34,099 nucleotides of DNA from Butyrivibrio sp. (GCA_014799955.1 JAAVHB010000109.1:1-34099); one strand, 5' to 3'; shown: positions 22,215 to 30,289, counted from the stretch's first letter. Notes: generated by a model not told the origin, from the letters alone. A program made the numbers and translations.

Positions 22215-22246
22215 TTCTAAGGTAATTTTTCAAAAAAATCAGGAGA
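22195..22246 (+). promoter_or_regulatory. 12-bp inverted repeat covering the yyaC ribosome site
   Basis: TCTCCTGATTTT (22195-22206) is the exact reverse complement of AAAATCAGGAGA (22235-22246), which contains the AGGAGA Shine-Dalgarno. The 28-base loop contains the candidate -10. Transcripts started upstream would fold and hide the site; transcripts from the forespore promoter start after the first arm and leave it free. Confidence 0.65.
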
Positions 22247-22250
22247 GGAC

Positions 22251-22865
22251 TTGCTTGTAATGCTTCAGACCAAGCCAGACAAGCCGGCAAACGCATACCG
22301 GACCGTAAAGCAATCATCGCAAACCATTTATTTTGACTCGGACGTGCCCAAATCGCCCTACGAGCTTAAGGAGCAGCTTATAGCCATGTTCAGGCGTCAC
22401 CGCATATATTCAAGGGAAATAGTGGTGCTGTGCATAGGCAGCGACCGCTCCACAGGGGACAGCCTCGGTCCTTTAATCGGCTACAAGCTTGAAAAATACC
22501 ATATGGCGGACGTTTCGATATACGGAACCCTGCAAAGTCCGGTTCATGCCGCCAATCTTGCGGAAAAGCTTGACAAAATATATTCCATGCACGCCAATCC
22601 GTTTATCCTTGCAATCGACGCCTCGCTCGGAACCAAGGACCACATCGGCTACATTACGCTCGGCAACGGTCCGCTGCGCCCCGGTCTTGGCGTCAACAAG
22701 GATTTGCCGGACGTGGGCGACATCCACATAACCGGAATAGTCAACTTCTCAGGCATGATGGAATCCCTTCTTTTACAGACCACCAGACTTTCTCAGGTCA
22801 TGCGCCTTGCGGACACGATAAGCAAGGCCGTTCTGTACGGGATTTCGGAATATTTTGAAATGTAA
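22251..22865 (+). CDS. yyaC: YyaC family sporulation protein
   Basis: 204 residues if the TTG at 22251 is used (AGGAG five bases upstream); ATG 22260 would give 201. The core VVLCIGSDRSTGDSLGPLIG, then ILAIDASLGTKDHIGYITLG and NGPLRPGLGVNKDLPDVGD, IHITGIVNFSG is the YyaC pattern, related in fold to the spore protease Gpr. In Bacillus it is a forespore protein of the same name; enzymatic activity is uncertain. Its presence indicates an endospore-forming host. It is plus-strand, divergent from the LysM operon, and followed by a bidirectional terminator. Confidence 0.9.
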   Translation: MLVMLQTKPDKPANAYRTVKQSSQTIYFDSDVPKSPYELKEQLIAMFRRHRIYSREIVVLCIGSDRSTGDSLGPLIGYKLEKYHMADVSIYGTLQSPVHAANLAEKLDKIYSMHANPFILAIDASLGTKDHIGYITLGNGPLRPGLGVNKDLPDVGDIHITGIVNFSGMMESLLLQTTRLSQVMRLADTISKAVLYGISEYFEM

Positions 22866-22926
22866 CGCCCCTGTCAAAGTATATGCGCGTCAATACGGGA
22901 TATGTCTGAAAATTTTTTATAACATG

Positions 22927-22967
22927 AAAAGGTATGCCAGCATTATATGCGTTGACATACCTTTTTG
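22927..22967. terminator. Bidirectional terminator between yyaC and the coiled-coil gene
   Basis: AAAAGGTATG (22927-22936) pairs with CATACCTTTT (22956-22965), followed by a T on the plus strand and preceded by A-rich sequence. It lies between convergent genes. Confidence 0.75.
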
Positions 22968-23019
22968 CCCGTTCAATTCAATCACTCCGTTAGCGTATAA
23001 GCGAAAAAAGAAATATTAT

Positions 23020-24135
23020 CTAAGCTCTTGTCCTGAATACCGACACAGCTTCCGAAACGGTAGCCGCCCGTCCGGTTTCCATTATTGATATAAGCTCGTC
23101 AAGCTTGGCGGTATCCGTGAAGTCTTTTCCGAGAAAAGCCTCATACTCCGTCGAAATCTTAAGCCCCAAGGTTTTTACGCTCTCATCAAGATTAGCGCGG
23201 TGCTTTGCCATCTCATTGTAGCTCGCCTCAAGCTCGTTTATTCTGGGCATCTCACGGCTCTCAATCTCGGCTTTTATTTCGGCGCTCGAAACCTCGTCAA
23301 AATTCTTGAGCGCGGCGTCCTTGTCCGCCGTAATCTGCCCGATTTCCGCCTCGATGCTCTGTATCTGCGAATCAAAATCTCCCAGTCCGTACATCTCCTC
23401 GTTCTTATCACGGGTAATCGAACGGCGTATAACCGCAATCTGCTTTTTGTTGCTCACAATCCGGTCGTGAAGCCCTCTTATCGACTTAAGCTCCTCGCCG
23501 TGCCTGTGTTTGGTCAAATCTCCGATTATTTTATATATGAAAAATACTATGATAATTACTACAAAATATGTTATCGCAAACGACGGAATCGTCCATGCGT
23601 CCGGCAGCTTCTCCATCGGCAGAGCCACATAAACCGCCGCGGGCAGAAGCAGGAACATAAGAATTATCATGAGGGCGCACACGAACACCTCTGCCGCACC
23701 CTTGGTAAAATACAGCATAAAGTAAAAGCCGCTGCCGCAGAAACGGGGAAGACGGGCTTCCTTAAGAGAATGTCTGATGCTTTTTTTAAGCTCCTTATTC
23801 TGCTCCGTCAAATCCGAGGTTTCTTCAGCAATCCTTCCCTTTACGCCCTTATCCTTAGCCTTCTCACGTTTAGCCTTAACCTTCTTAAGTCTGTCCTGAC
23901 TTTTACCAATCTCTCCGTTAAATTTGTCCGCAACCTCCGCACGTCTTTTCTTAACCGTGCTTTCTATATTGTCCTTAAGGTTTTTTTTGCCGAGCAAAAG
24001 CTCCTTCTCCAGCCTTTTCTCATCCGACGCCGCCTGACTGCACATCGCCCGCGCGTTGTCATACTCCTCCGCAAGCTTGCGGTACACTCTCAGGCTGGCA
24101 ATGTCGCCGTTCAGAATATTACCGTTTTCCTCCAA
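23020..24135 (-). CDS. Coiled-coil membrane protein, uncharacterised
   Basis: The start is most likely the TTG at 24135, which has AGGAGG eight bases upstream; the frame extends to 24186 but without a ribosome site. The 371-residue product has a long charged coiled coil (about residues 20-125, Lys/Glu-rich), two or three membrane helices (ALMIILMFLLLPAAVYVALP and ITYFVVIIIVFFIYKIIGDL), and a second coiled coil containing DFDSQIQSIEAEIGQITADK. No signal peptide or enzyme motif is seen. It stands alone with its own promoter. A scaffold role at the membrane is possible; I do not recognise the family. Confidence 0.75.
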   Translation of the reverse strand: MEENGNILNGDIASLRVYRKLAEEYDNARAMCSQAASDEKRLEKELLLGKKNLKDNIESTVKKRRAEVADKFNGEIGKSQDRLKKVKAKREKAKDKGVKGRIAEETSDLTEQNKELKKSIRHSLKEARLPRFCGSGFYFMLYFTKGAAEVFVCALMIILMFLLLPAAVYVALPMEKLPDAWTIPSFAITYFVVIIIVFFIYKIIGDLTKHRHGEELKSIRGLHDRIVSNKKQIAVIRRSITRDKNEEMYGLGDFDSQIQSIEAEIGQITADKDAALKNFDEVSSAEIKAEIESREMPRINELEASYNEMAKHRANLDESVKTLGLKISTEYEAFLGKDFTDTAKLDELISIMETGRAATVSEAVSVFRTRA

Positions 24136-24223
24136 TCGTATAACCTCCTTCCAAGCATGAACTTGGATTATATAGTTATGTCGCAATACACTCCGTGGAC
24201 TCGAAAAATATCGTTCCTTGTCT

Positions 24224-24252
24224 ATTATATAGCATTTGACCAGCGTTCACAA
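24224..24252 (-). promoter_or_regulatory. Promoter of the coiled-coil gene
   Basis: TTGTGA (24252-24247), a 17-base spacer and TATAAT (24229-24224). The start point would be near 24217, giving a leader of about 80 bases. Confidence 0.65.
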
Positions 24253-24277
24253 GTATTTTGTGCCGTAAAAGAAGATT

Positions 24278-25345
24278 TTAAACCTCAAGCTTCAAATCAC
24301 CGCTCTTAATCCATCCTGCCTTCCGCATTCCCTCCGCGATTACGAGCGTCAGCACCGCGGGCAGGACAAAGTGCATCAGGGCGATTTCTCCCAACGCCAC
24401 AATGGGCTTCATCCCTTCGGAAAGCATTACGCCGTACGCCGAGAACTGCCCCACAAGTCCCGAGGTTCCCATTCCCGAGCCGACGGGATTGCTGTGCATT
24501 TTGAATACCAGCGTAGAGAGCGGCGCGAGCATTATGCTTGATAAAATCGGCGGAATCCATATGCGCGGATTTTTAATGATATTGGGCATCTGGAGCATGG
24601 AGGTTCCGATTCCCTGCGAAATAAGCCCGCCAAACTTGTTTTCACGGTAGCTCATAACCGCAAAGCCGACCATCTGACAGCAACAGCCGATTGTCGCGGC
24701 TCCCGCCGCAAGTCCGTCAAGCCCAAGCACGACTCCGATTGCCGCCGAGCTTATCGGCAGCGTGAGGAAAATTCCCATAAGTGCCGATACGATTATTCCG
24801 CCAATCAACGGGTGCTGCTCGACGTTTATCGTAATCAGGCTTCCGAGCCATGTTGTAAACTTGTTGATGTACGGTCCCGTAAGAAACGCAACCGCCGCGC
24901 CCGCCGCGATAACGACAAGCGGCGTAAGTATAATATCCACTGGGGTTTTTCCCGAAATAAGATGTCCCAGTTCAATAGCCACATAAGCTGCAATGAACGC
25001 GCTCAGGGGATTGCCCGGCGAGCCGAGGCTTATCGCCTCCGTAAGCACCTGCGTTCCCGCCGCAAACGCCGTCGGAAACGCGCCGATCATTCCGACAACC
25101 GCCGCGGAAACCGTTACAAGCGGCCCCTCCTTGTACTTGCTCGCAACTCCGACGCCTATGCCCGCGCCCATAAGGCTCTTGGCGATATTGCTGGCGTATT
25201 TCATGTAAAGTCCGACCGTTCCCGGCACAAAGGAGGCAACCTGCCCCACAATCGTTCCGATTATCAGCGTCGAAAACAGGCCGAGCGCCATTCCGCTGAA
25301 GCCGTCGATAAAAACTCTGTGTAAATACTTCTTTATCCCTTTCAT
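24278..25345 (-). CDS. PTS EIIC-like transporter (EIIC_2 type), no partner subunits
   Basis: ATG 25345 (GGGAGAGAAGAG upstream) gives 355 residues; the extension to 25444 is leader. About ten hydrophobic segments occur, with the EIIC_2 features GTIVGQVASFVPGTVG, MGAGIGVGVASKYKEGPLVT, AAYVAIELGHLISGKTPVDI, GLAAGAATIGCCCQMVGFAV and HSNPVGSGMGTSGLVGQFSA. No EIIA, EIIB or phosphorylatable Cys/His domain is attached or adjacent, so it may not work as a classical PTS. The NiaR-type regulator ends 110 bases upstream on the same strand. Transport of a niacin-related compound is therefore possible but unproven; a sugar is the conventional alternative. Confidence 0.85.
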   Translation of the reverse strand: MKGIKKYLHRVFIDGFSGMALGLFSTLIIGTIVGQVASFVPGTVGLYMKYASNIAKSLMGAGIGVGVASKYKEGPLVTVSAAVVGMIGAFPTAFAAGTQVLTEAISLGSPGNPLSAFIAAYVAIELGHLISGKTPVDIILTPLVVIAAGAAVAFLTGPYINKFTTWLGSLITINVEQHPLIGGIIVSALMGIFLTLPISSAAIGVVLGLDGLAAGAATIGCCCQMVGFAVMSYRENKFGGLISQGIGTSMLQMPNIIKNPRIWIPPILSSIMLAPLSTLVFKMHSNPVGSGMGTSGLVGQFSAYGVMLSEGMKPIVALGEIALMHFVLPAVLTLVIAEGMRKAGWIKSGDLKLEV

Positions 25346-25406
25346 TCTCTTCTCTCCCGATTCCGCAGCATTCCAGACAATCAGCTTACCTCTCCGAACC
25401 AAATGT

Positions 25407-25429
25407 AAAGTCAGCTGTCTTGTCAGTTT
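25407..25429 (-). promoter_or_regulatory. Candidate regulator site ahead of the EIIC-like gene
   Basis: Two GTCAG direct repeats (25410-25414 and 25422-25426) are 12 bases apart around TGTCT, and the whole has AAA/TTT ends. It lies in the 110-base gap between the NiaR gene and the EIIC-like gene. A link to NiaR is a guess; I do not have its consensus to compare. Confidence 0.25.
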
Positions 25430-25454
25430 AGGCAAGTTTAACACAGCACGGCGA

Positions 25455-25964
25455 TTAAATCAAGTACCCTTTTTGCTTCAGCTCTTTTTCTATAATATCG
25501 AGCGCCTGCTCCGATTCCGCCTCAACGGTATGATAATGCATCCCGTCCGTCAGAAGGTTTAACGGCTTGGAGGTCTCCCTGCCTATTTTTTCCATAAACT
25601 CGTTCACGTCCCGTCTTGTGCTCATCTGCAATTCCGCCGTAATCGTACCGTAAACTCCGTGCTCCACCACAACGTCGAGCACCCTGCCTCCGTTATCGAC
25701 GATGCAGTTAAGCTCGTCCCGCATTTCGGCATCGGTATGGCACACTCTGAACGTCCGCTTGCATTTTCCCATATCCGGCGCGAAATACATATATCCCTTA
25801 TTGGTGGAAATAATATTTTTATCTACCGCGCGCAAAAGCGCTATATCCTGCACGATTACCTGACGGCTCACGCCGAGCCTTGCCGCTAACGCTGTCCCGG
25901 ACATCGGCTCCCCGCTGCCCTTAAGCATCCCTATTATATTCTCCCGTCTTTCGCTTCCTTCCAT
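25455..25964 (-). CDS. niaR: NiaR/NadR-type niacin-responsive transcriptional repressor
   Basis: The start is ATG 25964 with GGGGGAG upstream, giving 169 residues; the frame extends to 26327 but lacks a ribosome site and shadows the divergent gene. An HTH_11 domain (MSGTALAARLGVSRQVIVQD) is followed by the 3H domain, with His76 in RVCHTDAEMRDEL, His102 in VVVEHGVYGTI, and His143/His145 in DGMHYHTVEAES, the metal/ligand-binding histidines. In Bacillus the family represses NAD synthesis and niacin uptake genes when niacin is present. The downstream EIIC-like transporter is a candidate target. No nadABC genes are in the window. Confidence 0.9.
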   Translation of the reverse strand: MEGSERRENIIGMLKGSGEPMSGTALAARLGVSRQVIVQDIALLRAVDKNIISTNKGYMYFAPDMGKCKRTFRVCHTDAEMRDELNCIVDNGGRVLDVVVEHGVYGTITAELQMSTRRDVNEFMEKIGRETSKPLNLLTDGMHYHTVEAESEQALDIIEKELKQKGYLI

Positions 25965-26057
25965 TCGGACTCCCCCGTAACATATTGATTTTATTTCAGA
26001 AATAGTATAGACTACATTTATCGGCGGCGCAAGCCGCAATGTGAGGTAAAACAAGAT

Positions 26058-26321
26058 ATGTTCAGAATGTGGTTTAAAATTTTCAAGGATAATCATCTTC
26101 TTCGCGACACGGTAATCGCCTTCGAGGACGAACGCTCGCGAACTCAGAAGGTCTTTGCCGCCCTTGAGGACGCCTGCTATGAATTTGATCTGGCGGTTCC
26201 CATCTGGCTTGATTCCACGGTAAACGATTTTAAGCGGCACGACAAGGCGCGCTTCGGACAGGATAATTTTATAGAGCATATAGATTTTGACTATCTGGAG
26301 ATACAAGTGATTGAGGAATAG
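26058..26321 (+). CDS. Small conserved Clostridial protein of unknown function
   Basis: 87 residues from ATG 26058 with GTGAGG about ten bases upstream. The sequence (MFRMWFKIFKDNHLLRDTVI, then KVFAALEDACYEFDLAVPIW, KARFGQDNFIEHIDFDYLEI) is soluble, charged and resembles a small protein often seen in Clostridia genomes. It is divergent from niaR; the shared region has a GCGGC-GCAA-GCCGC hairpin at 26025-26038. No function is known to me. Confidence 0.75.
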   Translation: MFRMWFKIFKDNHLLRDTVIAFEDERSRTQKVFAALEDACYEFDLAVPIWLDSTVNDFKRHDKARFGQDNFIEHIDFDYLEIQVIEE

Positions 26322-26372
26322 ATTCACGATTTCCTGACAAATAATCGCTGCAAATTTCCATGTTAATTTTGT

Positions 26373-26401
26373 TGCAAATTGAGTATTATAATTGTTATAA
26401 T
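26373..26401 (+). promoter_or_regulatory. Toxin-antitoxin promoter with overlapping palindrome
   Basis: TTGCAA (26372-26377), an 18-base spacer and TATAAT (26396-26401). The perfect palindrome TTATAA-TTG-TTATAA (26386-26400) covers the -10 and is a likely autoregulation site. TGCAAATT is also repeated at 26349-26356 and 26373-26380. Confidence 0.55.
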
Positions 26402-26427
26402 AAAAGAAAAAGATTGGAGAGTGTGAA

Positions 26428-26685
26428 ATGCCGAATATAAAGCCAATCTCTGATTTGAGAAATTATACGGCGGTTGTGAACGAAGTATCTTACGGAAACA
26501 GGGTTTATCTTACCCGTAACGGACACGGCTCATGCGCCATTATTGACATGAAGGAATTGGATGAATTAGATAAACAGAAAGCGTTAAATCAATTGTTGTT
26601 AAAATTACAGGAGGCTGAAAAATCTGTAATTGCCGAAGGAACCGTATCGGCAGATGAATTAGAAACAGAACTGGGGGTATTGTGA
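26428..26685 (+). CDS. Antitoxin of Phd/YefM-RelB type
   Basis: 85 residues starting ATG 26428 with TTGGAGAGTGTGAA upstream. MPNIKPISDLRNYTAVVNEV, then YGNRVYLTRNGHGSCAIIDM and KELDEL are the Phd/YefM DNA-binding fold. The C-terminal LLKLQEAEKSVIAEGTVSAD is the toxin-binding tail. The toxin gene starts one base after its stop. It would repress its own promoter, where a palindrome overlaps the -10. Confidence 0.9.
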   Translation: MPNIKPISDLRNYTAVVNEVSYGNRVYLTRNGHGSCAIIDMKELDELDKQKALNQLLLKLQEAEKSVIAEGTVSADELETELGVL

Positions 26686-26686
26686 T

Positions 26687-27037
26687 TTGCTTAAATTGGA
26701 ATACTCACAGACTGTAAGAAAAAAGCTGAAGTTGCTGAAAGCCGAATTAACCCAAAGCTATGATGAAGATAAAGCCACGGCAATTATAGTTAAAATTGTT
26801 AAGAGTATACGGCGGCTTCAAATATTTCCGCAGTCCGGCGCGGCAGTTTCATCGCAATATGGTGTTGAATGCAATTACAGATATATCTTTGCGGAACATA
26901 ATTACTTTTTCTATCGCGTGCGAGATAAGGATACCGTACTTATTTTGGAAATGTTTAATGAAAAAGAAGACTTTATGAGAAATCTGTTCGGAATAATCAC
27001 AACCTCCCAAGAAACAATGGACTATTGGGGAGAGTAA
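26687..27037 (+). CDS. Toxin of RelE/ParE superfamily
   Basis: 116 residues from a TTG at 26687 with GGGGG nine bases upstream; no ATG is available before residue 95. The RelE/ParE pattern is LKLEYSQTVRKKLKLLKAEL, SIRRLQIFPQSGAAVSSQYG, and then YRYIFAEHNYFFYRVRDKDT with LILEMFNEKEDFM. The RYIFAEHNYFFYRV strand and the FNEKEDF end fit the fold; the residues that separate an mRNA endonuclease from a gyrase poison cannot be told by eye. Paired with the Phd-type antitoxin. Confidence 0.88.
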   Translation: MLKLEYSQTVRKKLKLLKAELTQSYDEDKATAIIVKIVKSIRRLQIFPQSGAAVSSQYGVECNYRYIFAEHNYFFYRVRDKDTVLILEMFNEKEDFMRNLFGIITTSQETMDYWGE

Positions 27038-27065
27038 TTCCCCATTTTCCCTATCATATCCCACC

Positions 27066-27107
27066 AAAAAATCCCTTCCGCGCCTGACCGTGGCACGAAA
27101 GGGATTT
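27066..27107 (-). terminator. Terminator of pgi
   Basis: AAATCCCTT (27069-27077) pairs with AAGGGATTT (27099-27107), with an inner CGTGCC/GGCGCG stem that pairs fully only in the minus-strand RNA (G-U wobble). The minus exit runs into TTTTTTGG. It may also slow plus-strand transcripts from the toxin gene. Confidence 0.8.
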
Positions 27108-27129
27108 AACATTACACGTTCTTAAATTT

Positions 27130-28482
27130 CTATTTTTCAAGCTTTGCCTTAATTTCCGCTCTTTCCTTCTCATAGCCCGGCTTGCCGAGGAGCGCGAACA
27201 TATTTTTCTTGTAGCTCTCCACGCCCGGCTGGTTGAAGGGATTAACGCCGAGAATGTAGCCGCTTACGCCGCACGCAAACTCATAGAAGTAGAAAAGCTC
27301 GCCGAGGTAAAATTCGTTCTGCTCGGGAATATCTACCATGAGGTTGGGTACGTTTCCGTCAGTGTGCGCAACCATAACGCCCATCATGGCGCTCTTGTTT
27401 ACAAAGTCAATGCTCTTGCCCGCAAGATAGTTCAAACCGTCGATGTTGGCTTCCTCAAGACCGATTATAAGCTCGCATCGGGGATTTTCGATGTTCATAA
27501 CGGTTTCAAACATTATTCTCGTTCCGTTCTGAATAAACTGTCCCATCGAATGCAAATCGGTAGTGAAATCGCAGGCGGTCGGGAAAATACCCTTCTCGTC
27601 CTTACCCTCGCTCTCGCCGAAAAGCTGCTTCCACCATTCGGATATATAATGAAGGCTCGGTTCGTAATTGGCGATAATCTCGGTGGACTTGCCTTTTCTT
27701 AAAAGTATGTTTCTGATTGCGGCGTATTTTAACGAATCGTTGTCCTCAAATTCGCTCTCAAGCGCAAGCCTTCTGCCCTCGGCAGCGCCCTGCATAAGCT
27801 TGCCGATGTCGGCGCCGCTTACGGCAATCGGAAGAAGTCCGACAGCGGTAAGCACCGAGAATCTTCCGCCTACGTCATCGGGTACAACGAAGGTTTCATA
27901 ACCCTCGGCGTCCGCAAGGTTCTTGAGTGCGCCCTTCTCCTTATCGGTTGTGGCGTAAATTCTCTTTACCGCCTCGTCGTGTCCGTATTTTTTCTCAAGC
28001 ATTTCCTTGAAGATACGGAACGCGATTGCAGGCTCCGTTGTAGTTCCCGATTTGGAAATAATATTTACCGAGAAATTCCTGTTGCCGATAACGTCGATAA
28101 GTCCCGCGATGTAGGTACTGCTTATGTTATTGCCGACAAAATAAATCTCCGGCGTTTTTCTCTCGTCCTTCGTGATATTGTTGTAAAAGCTGTGTCTCAA
28201 AAAATCTACCGCCGCTCTCGCGCCGAGATATGAGCCGCCTATTCCGATAACGACAAATACATCGGAATCGCCCTGTATTTTTCTTGCTGCGGCTTTGATT
28301 CTCGCAAACTCCTCTTTGTCATAATTTACGGGAAGGTCAATCCAGCCAAGGAAATCGCTGCCCGCTCCCGTTCTTTCGACAAGAATATTCTTTGCCTCAA
28401 GAGCTTCCTTCTTCATTGCCTCTATTTCGTCGGCTGTAATAAAATCGGCAGCCTTCGTGTAATCAAATGTTATTTTAGCCAT
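27130..28482 (-). CDS. pgi: Glucose-6-phosphate isomerase
   Basis: 450 residues, the length of Firmicutes PGI. It shows [40 protein letters not shown], the signature [20 protein letters not shown], and [20 protein letters not shown]. The C-terminus has [20 protein letters not shown]. It interconverts glucose 6-phosphate and fructose 6-phosphate in glycolysis. ATG 28482 has AAAGGAGAATGATAAA upstream, and a strong promoter overlaps the end of the upstream gene. Confidence 0.97.
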   Translation of the reverse strand: MAKITFDYTKAADFITADEIEAMKKEALEAKNILVERTGAGSDFLGWIDLPVNYDKEEFARIKAAARKIQGDSDVFVVIGIGGSYLGARAAVDFLRHSFYNNITKDERKTPEIYFVGNNISSTYIAGLIDVIGNRNFSVNIISKSGTTTEPAIAFRIFKEMLEKKYGHDEAVKRIYATTDKEKGALKNLADAEGYETFVVPDDVGGRFSVLTAVGLLPIAVSGADIGKLMQGAAEGRRLALESEFEDNDSLKYAAIRNILLRKGKSTEIIANYEPSLHYISEWWKQLFGESEGKDEKGIFPTACDFTTDLHSMGQFIQNGTRIMFETVMNIENPRCELIIGLEEANIDGLNYLAGKSIDFVNKSAMMGVMVAHTDGNVPNLMVDIPEQNEFYLGELFYFYEFACGVSGYILGVNPFNQPGVESYKKNMFALLGKPGYEKERAEIKAKLEK

Positions 28483-28526
28483 TTTATCATTCTCCTTTGT
28501 CTCGCATAACTGAAAAGTCGTTATAT

Positions 28527-28555
28527 ATTATAATTGATTATTTCAAATTAATCAA
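28527..28555 (-). promoter_or_regulatory. Promoter of pgi
   Basis: TTGATT (28555-28550), a 17-base spacer and TATAAT (28532-28527). The -35 box overlaps the stop codon of the 28552-29145 gene. Confidence 0.75.
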
Positions 28556-29145
28556 CCTAAATATTCCCTCAGAATCTCGTCAATCAGCTTCTTCTCCTCC
28601 GCGGAAAACTCCTTCGGGCGTTTTTCGGTACGGGATGACTCCTCAGGCTCCCGCTCCTGCCTTCTGACCGGCTCCGCCGCAGCCGCCGGAAAACGGTTCT
28701 CAAAATAATCCACGAGATTGACGGTTATTCTTTCTTTTTTACCGGGAATATCAATCAGACGTCTTGTCCCGCTTATAATATACATCGCAAGAAATCCAAC
28801 CAAAAGATACTCCATTGTATGCGATTTGTCAAGCAGAGCGCCGCAGATTCCGCACACGACGCACATCCCCGAGGCAAAGGCGGACACTTTTTCAAAATTA
28901 CTGAGCTTAACGCCGTATATTTTATACTTATCGAGATATTTTTCCGCAAATGCCGCCGTATTGCTGATTTCGTGCCCCATCTTCAGGCAGTTCTCATATC
29001 TGAGCTTCATCTGCCTGAAAAACCCGAAGCCCGTATGCTCTATGCTCTCCGCTTCCCTGACCAGCTCGTTCATGCGGTTCCTTAAGAATGTGTTGATTGC
29101 CAGTCCCGTCAAAAAAGCGGCTGCCGCCATAATAAAAAAATACAT
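28552..29145 (-). CDS. Membrane protein of unknown function
   Basis: 197 residues from ATG 29145 with GGGAGGGCGAAA upstream. An N-terminal membrane helix (MYFFIMAAAAFLTGLAINTF) is followed by a coiled cytoplasmic-looking segment (GFFRQMKLRYENCLKMGHEI). Two more helices follow (FASGMCVVCGICGALL and MEYLLVGFLAMYIISG), then a charged C-terminal tail with EESSRTEKRPKEFSAEEKKL. It lies between mtnN and pgi on the same strand. I do not recognise the family; the layout suggests a small scaffold-like membrane protein. Confidence 0.78.
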   Translation of the reverse strand: MYFFIMAAAAFLTGLAINTFLRNRMNELVREAESIEHTGFGFFRQMKLRYENCLKMGHEISNTAAFAEKYLDKYKIYGVKLSNFEKVSAFASGMCVVCGICGALLDKSHTMEYLLVGFLAMYIISGTRRLIDIPGKKERITVNLVDYFENRFPAAAAEPVRRQEREPEESSRTEKRPKEFSAEEKKLIDEILREYLG

Positions 29146-29239
29146 TTTCGCCCTCCCGATTATATTTTCTTATACTAATGATAACCAAAAAGAGGACAGG
29201 TATAAAGCCGCTTTCCTTCGCCTAATTTTTACAAAATAT

Positions 29240-29932
29240 CTAAATATGCGCAATCATATCGCACATAAGCGCAACGGAATTGTCTATCGCGCGCCTCTCA
29301 AACTCGCCGTAATCCATTGACGCGCTGTCGTCTGCCTTGTCCGAAATCGCCCTGATAATCAGGAAGGGAATCCCGTTAAGATACGCCGCCTGCGCGATTG
29401 CCGCGCCCTCCATCTCCGTGCAGGAGCCGTCGAAAAGCTCTATAAGCCTTGCCTTTACCGCCTTATCGCTGATGAACTGGTCGCCGCTGACCACTCTGCC
29501 ATCGTGCACTCCTATATCGGGAACCGCCCTGCGGCACGCCTCACGCGCAAGCTTACGAAGCTTCCCGTCCGCCTCAAATACCGAGGTTTTCATTCTCGGA
29601 ATCACGCCCGGCTTATAGCCGAAGCCCGTAGCGTCCACATCATGCTGCAGCGTATCCGTGGAAAGCACCACGTCGCCGATATTGATTTCGTTTCGCAGCG
29701 AGCCGGCAATACCAGTATTTATTACCGCGTCAACATGAAAATATGTAGCAAGTATCTGGGTGCATACGGCGGCGTTCACCTTGCCGATTCCGCTGCGCAC
29801 TACCACAACCTCCTTGCCCCCGAGCTTTCCCTTATTAAAAACCATATCCGCAATCTCCGCGGACTCAACCTCCGTCATTTTTTCGACGAGCTGACTTATT
29901 TCCTCGTCCATTGCTCCGATTATTCCGGTCAT
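29240..29932 (-). CDS. mtnN: 5'-methylthioadenosine/S-adenosylhomocysteine nucleosidase
   Basis: 230 residues, as usual. MTGIIGAMDEEISQLVEKMT, then VVVRSGIGKVNAAVCTQILA, VINTGIAGSLRNEINIGDVV, VVSGDQFISDKAVKARLIEL, CTEMEGAAIAQAAYLNGIPF and IRAISDKADDSASMDYGEFE match MtnN. The catalytic Asp is in RAISDKAD, the purine-binding Glu in CTEMEGAA. It cleaves methylthioadenosine and S-adenosylhomocysteine, clearing SAM by-products. Its ATG 29932 follows TACGGAGGTACGCT. It is divergent from the TSCPD gene. Confidence 0.96.
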   Translation of the reverse strand: MTGIIGAMDEEISQLVEKMTEVESAEIADMVFNKGKLGGKEVVVVRSGIGKVNAAVCTQILATYFHVDAVINTGIAGSLRNEINIGDVVLSTDTLQHDVDATGFGYKPGVIPRMKTSVFEADGKLRKLAREACRRAVPDIGVHDGRVVSGDQFISDKAVKARLIELFDGSCTEMEGAAIAQAAYLNGIPFLIIRAISDKADDSASMDYGEFERRAIDNSVALMCDMIAHI

Positions 29933-29960
29933 AGCGTACCTCCGTATTTGTATTTTTTTT

Positions 29961-29993
29961 AGTATACCACTTTTTTTGCATATATGCTATACT
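29961..29993. promoter_or_regulatory. Overlapping divergent extended -10 promoters
   Basis: Plus strand: TGCTATACT with the -10 at 29988-29993, reading toward the TSCPD/murG genes. Minus strand: TGGTATACT with the -10 at 29966-29961, reading toward mtnN. The two boxes are 21 bases apart and neither has a good -35, so their polymerase footprints overlap. Confidence 0.55.
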
Positions 29994-30037
29994 GTTTGGA
30001 AAGAACAAAAAATATCATATTATTGGGAGGAAAAATT

Positions 30038-30289
30038 TTGAACACCTATAAGACAAAGGGCGTATGCTCAAGTGAAATCAGATTCGACATAGAAGGCGAC
30101 ACAATCAAATCAGTACAGTTTGTCGGGGGCTGCTCCGGCAATACCCAAGGCGTTGCGAGCCTTATCGCGGGAATGAAGGTTGACGAGGCAATCAAGAGGC
30201 TTGACGGAATCAAGTGCGGCGCAAAATCCACCTCCTGCCCCGACCAGCTTGCCAAGGCTCTCGCCGAATTCGCGGCTGCTCACCAATAA
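30038..30289 (+). CDS. TSCPD domain protein (TIGR03905 type)
   Basis: The TTG at 30038, with GGGAGGAAAAATT upstream, gives 83 residues. The in-frame ATG at 29984 overlaps the promoter and is rejected. TKGVCSSEIRFDIEGDTIKS, QFVGGCSGNTQGVASLIAGM, and GIKCGAKSTSCPDQLAKALA contain the TSCPD motif and four conserved cysteines suited to metal binding. The domain also occurs at the end of class II ribonucleotide reductases; stand-alone function is unknown. It precedes murG by 21 bases. Confidence 0.88.
   Translation: MNTYKTKGVCSSEIRFDIEGDTIKSVQFVGGCSGNTQGVASLIAGMKVDEAIKRLDGIKCGAKSTSCPDQLAKALAEFAAAHQ

Noticed and set aside
29984..30037. ATG 29984 as start of the TSCPD protein
   Set aside because: It overlaps the extended -10 box and has no ribosome site; the TTG at 30038 has GGGAGG at good spacing and begins the conserved domain.
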